A program made the position numbers and the translations under genes. The notes below the pieces were generated by a model. It was given only the letters and a program-made list of their open reading frames with translations, was not told the DNA's origin and made no database searches. A stretch of 11,289 bases of DNA, from NCBI GenBank assembly GCA_027365375.1, contig DAHXNM010000154.1, positions 1 through 11,289 on the forward strand, read 5' to 3'. Positions 1 through 5,168 of the stretch are shown here, piece after piece. Position 1 is the stretch's first letter; every line of letters begins with the position of its first letter. Origin of the DNA: Ferrimicrobium sp. GTDB lineage: Bacteria > Actinomycetota > Acidimicrobiia > Acidimicrobiales > Acidimicrobiaceae.

Positions 1-144
1 ATGGCGGCGGTACAGATCACCCAGTCGCTCATCAAAAATGGTAACCTACCCTCCACGGTTCGGACGAGCGAGTTGGCCACCCTTCGTCAGCTGGTTGACC
101 AGCTCACGATCGCCCACTACGCCAGCGATCCAGCCAACACGTGA
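1..144 (+). CDS. 3' end of an unidentified gene (partial)
   Basis: The first frame is open from base 1 to a TGA at 142-144 and gives about 47 residues, ending ..HYASDPANT. The visible part is hydrophilic and probably helical (the stretch TSELATLRQLVDQL), with no membrane segment, cysteine pair or motif I recognise. The window happens to begin with ATG, but the region upstream is unseen, so whether this is a true start or an internal Met cannot be decided. I treat it as the C-terminal end of a longer protein. Its TGA overlaps the GTG of the following crcB gene (GTGA, 141-144), which argues that it is really translated and that it is the upstream member of the fluoride-channel operon. I assign no function. 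Confidence 0.5.
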   Translation: MAAVQITQSLIKNGNLPSTVRTSELATLRQLVDQLTIAHYASDPANT

Positions 145-548
145 GGCCGCTCACACGCTTAATCCCGATTGCCGTTGGAGGAGCTCTCGGGGCACTTCTC
201 CGCTACTGGCTCGAGATCCATCTAGGAGCCTCGCTACGCTTCCCGTTGGGCATCTTCGTCGCCAACGTCGTCGGGGCCTTCGTCATCGGAATCACGCTGA
301 CCCTACTGCCACTGGTCTCGCTCAGGTCTGGGCCCTTTCTCCGACTATTTCTAGCCACTGGCTTCTGTGGCGGTCTCACGACCCTCTCCACACTGGCGGT
401 CTCGCTCGCCCAAGAGATAGCGCGACTGGGTTTCGCCAGTGCAGTTCTCTACGCGAGTGCTACGATAGCCGTGGGCGTTCTTGCGGCCATCGCCGGGCGG
501 ATGATCGGTCGTGGATGGTACCTGCGCAAAGAGTCGCTCGCGAATTAG
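141..548 (+). CDS. crcB: Fluoride channel subunit CrcB/Fluc, first copy
   Basis: CrcB/Fluc proteins are small four-helix membrane channels that let fluoride leave the cytoplasm and assemble as antiparallel dimers. This 135-residue protein has the family's usual length. It shows four hydrophobic segments (about 7-24, 36-57, 66-90 and 98-119), the N-terminal GALGALLRY signature (14-22), the TM2 motif with the conserved Asn (N42 in GIFVANVVGAFVIG), and the TM3 break GFCGGLTTLSTL (74-85). The pore Phe box, normally TTFSTF, reads TTLSTL here: L82 and L85 replace both phenylalanines. Positive charge is concentrated at the N-terminus, the TM2-TM3 loop and the C-terminal tail (R120, R124, R129, K130), which suggests both ends face the cytoplasm. 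The GTG start overlaps the upstream stop (GTGA). A DUF190 gene follows after 16 bases and then a second crcB, so this is probably one half of a heterodimeric channel. Confidence 0.93.
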   Translation: MRPLTRLIPIAVGGALGALLRYWLEIHLGASLRFPLGIFVANVVGAFVIGITLTLLPLVSLRSGPFLRLFLATGFCGGLTTLSTLAVSLAQEIARLGFASAVLYASATIAVGVLAAIAGRMIGRGWYLRKESLAN

Positions 549-564
549 GCGAGAGGAGCAGTAA

Positions 565-879
565 ATGGACGCAGAACTGTTGGTGATCTTCGTCAACGAG
601 TCTGATCGGGTACACCACCACTCAGCCGTTGACTTTATCATCCGCCAAGCCCTCGACCAAGGTTTGGCTGGAGCTTCCGCTTTTCGAGCCATCGACGGGT
701 ATGGGACCCACCATCGTCTCCATCATCAGACGCTTCTCTCGATGACCGATGACGAGGGAGTAGCGATCTTTATCTCAGATACCTCCGATAAACTGGACCA
801 CTTGGTAACTACTTTAAGCACGGCTGGAGTCAGGGCTGCTACCCTACGTCTTCCAGTCAACGTGGACCATATCGGCTAA
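565..879 (+). CDS. DUF190 family protein (PII-like fold)
   Basis: This 104-residue soluble protein matches the DUF190 (UPF0166) family, whose known structure resembles PII signalling proteins. Features seen: an N-terminal strand (ELLVIFVNESDR, 4-15), a helix leading to GLAGASAFRAIDGYG (33-47), which corresponds to the family's GxxGaTVxrGixGfG motif, then VAIFISDTSDKLDHLVTTL and a final strand. The biochemical role of the family is not established. Genes of this family are often found beside crcB, and here the gene sits between two crcB copies with gaps of 16 and 3 bases, so a regulatory or accessory role in fluoride export is a reasonable inference. The ATG has a clear ribosome site (GAGAGGAG) about seven bases upstream. 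Histidines are unusually dense: H17-H19 and H49, H50, H53, H54, the second group just after the GYG motif. Confidence 0.85.
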   Translation: MDAELLVIFVNESDRVHHHSAVDFIIRQALDQGLAGASAFRAIDGYGTHHRLHHQTLLSMTDDEGVAIFISDTSDKLDHLVTTLSTAGVRAATLRLPVNVDHIG

Positions 880-882
880 CAG

Positions 883-1245
883 GTGGACTGGTTCCTCGTC
901 GCCGTCTTTGGCGCCCTCGGCGCCATCACCCGTTATGTGGTCGATCGCGCCATCATGACCCGGCTCACAACCGACTTCCCGGTCGGAACACTCATGATAA
1001 ACCTGAGCGGTGCTCTTGTCTTGGGCATGGTGACCGGGCTGGCGACTCGCAACATGCTATCCACCGACGCAGTCGTCGCGATAGGAGATGGCTTCATCGG
1101 CGCCTACACTACCTTCTCTACCCTCACCTTTGAGACTCTATCTCTAGTAGGTGCTGAATCATTGACGCTAGGCAGTCTAAACATGGTGGGCACCGTGGTT
1201 GCAGCTACCATCCTTGCCTACCTAGGAATACATATCGTACGATGA
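883..1245 (+). CDS. crcB: Fluoride channel subunit CrcB/Fluc, second copy
   Basis: A second 120-residue CrcB/Fluc subunit. Motifs seen: GALGAITRY (10-18), FPVGTLMINLSGALVLG (32-48) with the conserved TM2 Asn N40, and the TM3 motif GFIGAYTTFSTLTFE (70-84). It keeps the first Phe-box residue (F78), while the second position is Leu (L81). Four membrane segments are predicted at about 3-18, 33-54, 62-85 and 95-117. Most positive charge lies in the TM1-TM2 loop (R17, R22, R27), and the N-terminus carries Asp, the reverse of the first copy. This is the pattern expected if the two gene products insert in opposite orientations and pair as a heterodimer. The start is GTG, three bases after the DUF190 stop, with only a weak ribosome site, so translation probably depends on coupling to the DUF190 gene. 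Confidence 0.93.
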   Translation: MDWFLVAVFGALGAITRYVVDRAIMTRLTTDFPVGTLMINLSGALVLGMVTGLATRNMLSTDAVVAIGDGFIGAYTTFSTLTFETLSLVGAESLTLGSLNMVGTVVAATILAYLGIHIVR

Positions 1246-1341
1246 TCGCCATCGACTCTCTAGCCTCATCCTCAATCTCGAATACCTGCTCGCTAATCCA
1301 GTGTATGCATGCTCAGTCACCTCGGGGAACATCAGTCATTA

Positions 1342-1369
1342 TTGAATGAAGATCCGATAGCGCTAGACT
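1342..1369 (+). promoter_or_regulatory. Putative sigma-70-type promoter of the thioesterase gene
   Basis: A -35-like TTGAAT (1342-1347) and a -10-like TAGACT (1364-1369) are separated by 16 bases. Each matches four of six consensus positions. Transcription would start at about 1376, only a few bases before the ATG at 1380. This fits the absence of any Shine-Dalgarno sequence there and suggests a leaderless or nearly leaderless mRNA. The rest of the 134-base gap after crcB (1246-1341) shows no gene or convincing terminator. The call rests on pattern matching only. Confidence 0.4.
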
Positions 1370-1379
1370 AGAGTTTACT

Positions 1380-2246
1380 ATGACATTTATTCCGCATAAT
1401 TCGGACACAACTCAGTCCACCGAGGAGAGACAAAACCCCAGTCAAAGCGAACTGACAAAGGTCACCTCCATCGAGCATGGGAGCTACTTCACCCAGCTTG
1501 ATGAACATCGCTATCTTCCACTACCGCCGAGTGAGGGGCCATGGAACCCCGGGGCCTGCCACGGAGGGCCGCCGTCAGCTCTTGCAGCGCACGAACTCGT
1601 CGGTCACCAACCCGATCGAGAGCATCGAGTCGCTCAGATCCACGTCGACTTCTTTGGCGAAGTTCCGCTCAAACCCCTGACTTTTGTCACCAATACCCTT
1701 CGGGCAGGGCGTCGCGTCGAACTCATCGAGACTAGAGCACATAGCGACGATAATCGAGTAGTGATCTCCGCGAGGAGTTGGCGGTTGGCAATAGAGCCAG
1801 AACGCGCGCCACGCATCGAGCCAGCCCTCCAGGTACCAAGCGACGAAAGTTCATACCCCGACAACTCCATCGCCTCGTTCCCGTATGGAGCCTCCATTGA
1901 CTGGGCTTTCTTTGAGGGTGGCTTCACCGAGCCGGGACCGGCAACCATCTTGGCCAAGCCTCGCCTAAACCTAATCGACCTCCTACCCATGGAGCCGCTT
2001 GAGGCAGTGCTTCTGGTCGCAGACTCGGCGAATGGAATAAGCTCGGAACTCGACTTCAACCACTACCTCTTCCTCCCAACCGTCATGGAGATTGGTCTTC
2101 GCTCTAGGCCAAAGAGCATCGAGGTCGGTCTCTCGGCTCGGACCACCATAGACCACGAAGGTATCGGAACAACACGAGGCACCCTGTTCGATCGGGAACA
2201 CAGCTTTGGCTACCTGCTCCAGACGCTCTACGTAGATCATCGATAG
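1380..2246 (+). CDS. Thioesterase family protein (TesB-like double hotdog)
   Basis: The 288-residue product resembles the actinobacterial acyl-CoA thioesterase-like families related to TesB, which carry two hotdog domains in one chain and cleave acyl-CoA thioesters. The first hotdog starts near residue 34 (GSYFTQLDEHRYLPLP). It contains PWNPGACHGGPPSALAAHEL (54-73), with the HGG turn at the start of the long hotdog helix, and VAQIHVDFFGEVPLKPL (84-100), typical of this family. The second half (about 165-288) holds ADSANGISSELDF and the closing strand GTTRGTLFDREHSFGYLLQTLYV. Residues 1-33 are polar and low in complexity and lie outside the domain. ATG is chosen because it lies just below a plausible promoter and no other start fits before the domain. 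The substrate is unknown. The gene stands alone, converging on a Nudix gene that also belongs to a CoA-related family, but a functional link is only a guess. Confidence 0.8.
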   Translation: MTFIPHNSDTTQSTEERQNPSQSELTKVTSIEHGSYFTQLDEHRYLPLPPSEGPWNPGACHGGPPSALAAHELVGHQPDREHRVAQIHVDFFGEVPLKPLTFVTNTLRAGRRVELIETRAHSDDNRVVISARSWRLAIEPERAPRIEPALQVPSDESSYPDNSIASFPYGASIDWAFFEGGFTEPGPATILAKPRLNLIDLLPMEPLEAVLLVADSANGISSELDFNHYLFLPTVMEIGLRSRPKSIEVGLSARTTIDHEGIGTTRGTLFDREHSFGYLLQTLYVDHR

Positions 2247-2260
2247 TAGCCGGCCCGTAG

Positions 2261-2914
2261 TCATTCAAGCAAGGCGAGTAGCTCCACAAGCATACGAGCC
2301 GAGGCACCCCAGATGATGTCGGGCACCATAACAAAAAAATGGAATAGTCCCCACCCAAAGCTACTGTTATACCAGAGCTCACAGAAGTAATCCGGGGTGT
2401 AGACCAGGCCCAACGGCACCTCCAATACCGCCTCCACCTCATCGGCGTTCAGGGTAGTAATCGGGGGCGAATCGCAATAGCCTACGATCCCGGAGAAACT
2501 CCTACCACTGCCGCGAACCGCTCCAGATCCAAGCAGGCCAAGCAGTTCGATGTTGGATCGATCGATCCCGACCTCCTCGAAGGTCTCGCGTAACGCCGCC
2601 TCCTCTAAGGTCTCCCCAGACTCGACCGCTCCGCCCGGAAAGGACACCTCATGAGGGTGGTGACGCATCCACGACGAACGCCTAGTCATCAACACCATCA
2701 TCTCCCCATCGCGTGGATAGAGGAGCAGAAGAACAGCAGCACTATTACCACCAACCTTCGCCGGCAGCCTCAGCAACCGGCCCCGTAGCCGTTCTAGAAC
2801 CTCCGAACGAGTAGCGATGGCGCCAGTTGCAGCGCATTCAAGCGTCAACGGGACACGGCGATCAACGTTGGGTAGCGTCTGGAGATACCCACTCAGATCA
2901 TGCGCTGCAGTCAA
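2261..2914 (-). CDS. Nudix hydrolase, CoA pyrophosphatase type (NudL-like)
   Basis: A 217-residue Nudix enzyme with a complete Nudix box at 95-117: G95, E101, R109-E110, E113-E114 and G116-I117, giving the metal-binding RExxEE core. The position after RE is Thr111 where an aliphatic residue is usual. The segment just before it, LMTRRSSWMRHHPHEVSFPGG (75-95), matches the UPF0035/NUDT7 signature that marks Nudix enzymes splitting coenzyme A or acyl-CoA into 3',5'-ADP and (acyl-)phosphopantetheine, so I infer that activity. The start is TTG, chosen because GGGAGGT lies six bases upstream and no ATG or GTG with a ribosome site gives a full-length protein. The gene follows groEL on the same strand but is separated from it by a strong terminator. 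It ends 14 bases from the convergent thioesterase gene with no terminator between them, so the two transcripts probably overlap. Confidence 0.9.
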   Translation of the reverse strand: MTAAHDLSGYLQTLPNVDRRVPLTLECAATGAIATRSEVLERLRGRLLRLPAKVGGNSAAVLLLLYPRDGEMMVLMTRRSSWMRHHPHEVSFPGGAVESGETLEEAALRETFEEVGIDRSNIELLGLLGSGAVRGSGRSFSGIVGYCDSPPITTLNADEVEAVLEVPLGLVYTPDYFCELWYNSSFGWGLFHFFVMVPDIIWGASARMLVELLALLE

Positions 2915-2920
2915 CTAGCG

Positions 2921-2927
2921 ACCTCCC
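2921..2927 (-). promoter_or_regulatory. Ribosome binding site deciding the TTG start of the Nudix gene
   Basis: Read on the minus strand this is GGGAGGT, six bases before the TTG at 2914. A strong Shine-Dalgarno match at ideal spacing supports a non-ATG start. Confidence 0.7.
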
Positions 2928-2976
2928 TGGCCACCGACGTGCTCTCTAAGCACTCCAAAACATCTCATTGCAGCCG

Positions 2977-3016
2977 AAAAATGACTCTGGCGAGTGTTGT
3001 TCACACTCGCCAGAGT
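2977..3016 (-). terminator. Strong intrinsic terminator of groES-groEL
   Basis: A perfect 14-bp inverted repeat (ACTCTGGCGAGTGT at 2984-2997 and its complement at 3003-3016) encloses a five-base loop. On the minus strand the hairpin is followed after two bases by TTTTT (2977-2981). It lies about 34 bases after the groEL stop and upstream of the Nudix gene, in the right orientation to stop chaperonin transcription. The plus side of the hairpin has no T run, so it is one-directional. Confidence 0.93.
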
Positions 3017-3018
3017 AG

Positions 3019-3034
3019 TTCCTTCCGTAAGGAA
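3019..3034 (-). other. Small hairpin between the groEL stop and the terminator
   Basis: A perfect 6-bp inverted repeat (TTCCTT/AAGGAA) with a four-base loop lies in the groEL 3' untranslated region, two bases from the large terminator stem. It is A/T rich and short, so it could be chance or a minor 3'-end stabilising element. Confidence 0.3.
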
Positions 3035-3049
3035 AGAGGGATGGATGAA

Positions 3050-4702
3050 CTACATCATCCCGCCCATTCCTCCCATGCCACCCATACCGGCAGCAGCAGC
3101 TGCTGCTGCAGCACCGGAGTCCTTGGGCTCGGGCTTGTCAGCCACGAGAGCCTCGGTTGTGAGCAACAACGCCGCGATCGAGGCCGCATTCTGCAGAGCC
3201 GAACGAGTAACCTTCGCTGGGTCAATCACACCCGCCTTGACGAGATCCTCGTAGACCCCAGTGCGCGCGTTGAGTCCAACGTTACCCTTCTCTCGCTCAA
3301 CCGTCTGGACCGCCACTGGGCCCTCAAGTCCTGCGTTAAAGGCAATCCACTTCAACGGCTCCTCGAGCGCCTTGGCGATCAGACGAGCACCAGTCGCCTC
3401 GTCACCCTCGAGCTTGGCGGCCGCCTCTATGACCGAGCTGCGTGCACGAAGAAGAGCAGTGCCACCACCGGCGACAATTCCCTCTTCGATTGCCGCACGA
3501 GTTGCGGAGAGTGCATCCTCAATACGATGCTTCTTCTCCTTGAGCTCAACCTCAGTGGCTGCGCCAACCTTTACAACCGCTACACCACCGGCGAGCTTGG
3601 CGAGCCGCTCCTGGAGCTTCTCGCGATCCCAGTCGGAGTCAGTGTCGTCGATCTCACGTCGAATCTGAGCGATTCGTCCCTCGACCTCAGCCTTGTCGCC
3701 GGATCCACCAATGATCTTGGTTGCATCTTTCGTAACCTCGACACGTCGAGCCTCACCGAGAAGATCCAAGGTCGCGTTCTCAAGCTTCAAGCCGACCTCT
3801 TCGGCGATCACTTGACCGCCAGTGAGGACCGCCATGTCCTGGAGCATCGCCTTGCGTCGCTCACCAAATCCAGGGGCCTTGACGGCTACCGAGGTAAAGG
3901 TGCCACGTATCTTGTTGACGACAAGCGTAGCTAGCGCCTCACCCTCGAGATCCTCGGCGATGATCAGAAGCTGTCGTCCACTCTGCATAACCTTCTCGAG
4001 CAACGGCAAAAGCTGCTGGATTGAGGAGATCTTTGAGGAGTAGTAGACGATGTAGGGATTCTCGAGAATCGCCTCTTGGCGATCTGGGTTGGTAACAAAG
4101 TACGGCGAGAGGTAACCCTTGTCAAACTGCATACCCTCGGTGAACTCGAGTTCAAGACCAAAGGTGTTCGACTCCTCGACAGTTACGGTTCCATCCTTGC
4201 CTACGCGACCAATCGCCTCGGCAAGCACCTCACCAATCGCCTGATCGGCGGCCGAGATCGCGGCAACTTGGGTGAAGTCGCTCTGTCCCTCGATCGGCTT
4301 AGCCTGAGCCGAGATAGCAGCAACAGCAGCGGCGACTCCCTGCTCGATACCGCGCTTGAGCGCCATTGGGTTAGCCCCAGCGGCGACGTTGCGCAGTCCC
4401 TCTCGAATCATCGCCTGAGCGAGCACGGTAGCGGTAGTGGTACCATCACCGGCGACATCGTTGGTCTTGGTCGCTACCTCTTTGACAAGCTGAGCACCCA
4501 TGTTCTCGTATGGATCCTCAAGCTCAATTTCACGAGCGATCGAGACACCATCATTGGTGATGGTGGGGGCCCCAAACGACTTTGCAAGTACTACATTGCG
4601 GCCCTTTGGCCCGAGTGTCACCTTTACTGCATCGGCAAGCTTGTTAACACCGGCCTCTAGCGAACGGCGAGCTGACTCATCAAACTGTAACATCTTCGGC
4701 AT
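3050..4702 (-). CDS. groEL: Chaperonin GroEL (Hsp60)
   Basis: This full-length 550-residue GroEL forms the ATP-driven double-ring folding chamber that works with GroES in the cytoplasm. Landmarks: KVTLGPKGRNVV (27-38), the nucleotide-binding GDGTTTATVLAQAM from 85 with catalytic D86, the apical domain in the middle third, and the distal RIEDALSATRAAIEEGIVAGGGTALL stretch carrying the second conserved Asp. The C-terminus ends in an Ala run and GMGGMGGMGGMM, the flexible Gly-Met tail typical of the canonical, groES-linked chaperonin and unlike the His-rich tails of some actinobacterial GroEL1 paralogs. The ATG shares its A with the groES stop (TAATG), and GGTGGTG lies just upstream, so the two genes are translationally coupled. 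A 14-bp stem terminator ends the operon. Control is expected to come from the CIRCE element before groES. Confidence 0.99.
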   Translation of the reverse strand: MPKMLQFDESARRSLEAGVNKLADAVKVTLGPKGRNVVLAKSFGAPTITNDGVSIAREIELEDPYENMGAQLVKEVATKTNDVAGDGTTTATVLAQAMIREGLRNVAAGANPMALKRGIEQGVAAAVAAISAQAKPIEGQSDFTQVAAISAADQAIGEVLAEAIGRVGKDGTVTVEESNTFGLELEFTEGMQFDKGYLSPYFVTNPDRQEAILENPYIVYYSSKISSIQQLLPLLEKVMQSGRQLLIIAEDLEGEALATLVVNKIRGTFTSVAVKAPGFGERRKAMLQDMAVLTGGQVIAEEVGLKLENATLDLLGEARRVEVTKDATKIIGGSGDKAEVEGRIAQIRREIDDTDSDWDREKLQERLAKLAGGVAVVKVGAATEVELKEKKHRIEDALSATRAAIEEGIVAGGGTALLRARSSVIEAAAKLEGDEATGARLIAKALEEPLKWIAFNAGLEGPVAVQTVEREKGNVGLNARTGVYEDLVKAGVIDPAKVTRSALQNAASIAALLLTTEALVADKPEPKDSGAAAAAAAAGMGGMGGMGGMM

Positions 4703-4995
4703 TACTTCACCACCTTTGCGAGCACGTCACGGCCGTTAAGAATCAATAGATCCTCACCCTCAACCGTGATCTCGGTTCCTCCGTACTTCGAATAGACCAC
4801 CGTATCGCCGACGTTGATGTCGAGCGCGATGATCTCACCAGTCGACTCCGCACGCTTGCCTGGGCCAACAGCAAGGACCTGGCCCTGCTGGGGCTTCTCT
4901 TTGGCGGTATCAGGAATCACCAGTCCAGATGCTGTCCGCTCTTCGGACTCTGCTGGACGGACCACAATCCGATCCTCTAAGGGATGGAGATTCAT
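4702..4995 (-). CDS. groES: Co-chaperonin GroES (Hsp10)
   Basis: A 97-residue GroES, the heptameric lid that caps the GroEL chamber. Seen in order: MNLHPLEDRIVVRPAESEE at the N-terminus, the mobile loop with TASGLVIPDTAKEKPQQG (21-38), whose LVI is the hydrophobic tripeptide that docks on GroEL (IVL or IVI in many homologs), VLAVGPGKR, and GDTVVYSKYGGTEI toward the end. Length is standard. The ATG is preceded by an excellent AAGGAGG (5005-5011) about nine bases upstream. The 3' end overlaps groEL by one base. The 173-base upstream region carries the CIRCE operator and probably the heat-shock promoter. tsaD lies further upstream on the same strand without a visible terminator, so some read-through from it is possible. 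Confidence 0.98.
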   Translation of the reverse strand: MNLHPLEDRIVVRPAESEERTASGLVIPDTAKEKPQQGQVLAVGPGKRAESTGEIIALDINVGDTVVYSKYGGTEITVEGEDLLILNGRDVLAKVVK

Positions 4996-5041
4996 TCTGC
5001 TTTGCCTCCTTGTTTGAGTTAACTTGCCACCTATTGGCCAA

Positions 5042-5068
5042 CTAGCACTCTAATACCTCGAGTGCTAA
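5042..5068 (-). promoter_or_regulatory. CIRCE operator (HrcA binding site)
   Basis: On the minus strand this is TTAGCACTC, nine bases, then GAGTGCTAG. The CIRCE consensus is TTAGCACTC-N9-GAGTGCTAA, so only the last base differs. The spacing is exact and the site lies 47 bases before the groES ATG, the usual place. HrcA is the known repressor acting on CIRCE, so groES-groEL should be derepressed by heat or protein-folding stress. No hrcA gene is in this window. Confidence 0.95.
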
Positions 5069-5078
5069 CTTCCATCCA
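5050..5078 (-). promoter_or_regulatory. Possible groES promoter overlapping CIRCE
   Basis: A -10-like TATTAG (5050-5055, minus strand) lies at the CIRCE spacer, and a weak -35-like TGGATG (5073-5078) sits 17 bases upstream. A promoter overlapping CIRCE is the common arrangement for HrcA control, but the -35 match is poor (three of six), so the exact boxes are uncertain. The remaining stretch up to the tsaD stop (5079-5168) shows no gene or T-tailed hairpin. Confidence 0.25.
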
Positions 5079-5168
5079 CAAGCCAGAGTTTTCTGGTGGC
5101 CAAGACGTTCGCTCAAACTGGCGCATAGGCAGGCCCAAAGCGCGCTAGTTGTGAATCAAGTCCTGATC

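Noticed and set aside
1..140. Considered a fluoride riboswitch ahead of the first crcB
   Set aside because: The bases directly before crcB are coding sequence of an upstream gene with an overlapping stop, leaving no room for a leader. Any riboswitch would be outside the window.
38..586. A 182-codon plus-strand frame covering the first crcB
   Set aside because: The alternate frame has clear CrcB motifs and a stop-start overlap with its neighbour. This one is rich in Arg, Ser and Pro without any domain, as expected of an out-of-frame read.
1234..1243. Perfect 10-base palindrome ATCGTACGAT at the end of the second crcB
   Set aside because: It lies within coding sequence, is isolated, and has no T run or repeat partner, so it is not a terminator or operator that can be supported.
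1246..1341. Searched for a terminator after the second crcB
   Set aside because: Only a 4-bp stem (CATT/AATG, 1338-1349) was found and it has no T tract.
1634..2059. A 141-codon minus-strand frame inside the thioesterase gene
   Set aside because: No motif, no ribosome site, and fully antisense to the better-supported thioesterase.
2939..2953. GTGCT/AGCAC inverted repeat upstream of the Nudix gene, considered as a second HrcA site
   Set aside because: The half-sites are in the reverse arrangement to CIRCE, the spacer is five bases, not nine, and the stem is only five bases. It is probably chance.
2900..3934. A 344-codon open frame on the plus strand opposite groEL
   Set aside because: It lies antisense to a certain GroEL gene, has no recognisable motif, begins inside the Nudix gene region, and crosses the groEL terminator. 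It looks like a by-product of GroEL codon use.
4076..4660. A 194-codon open frame on the plus strand opposite the 5' half of groEL
   Set aside because: It is antisense to conserved GroEL coding sequence, and its composition mirrors the groEL codons with no family features.
5079..5168. Searched for a terminator between tsaD and groES
   Set aside because: A CCAGA/TCTGG hairpin is present near 5082-5096 but is short and has no T run on the minus strand, so it is not called.
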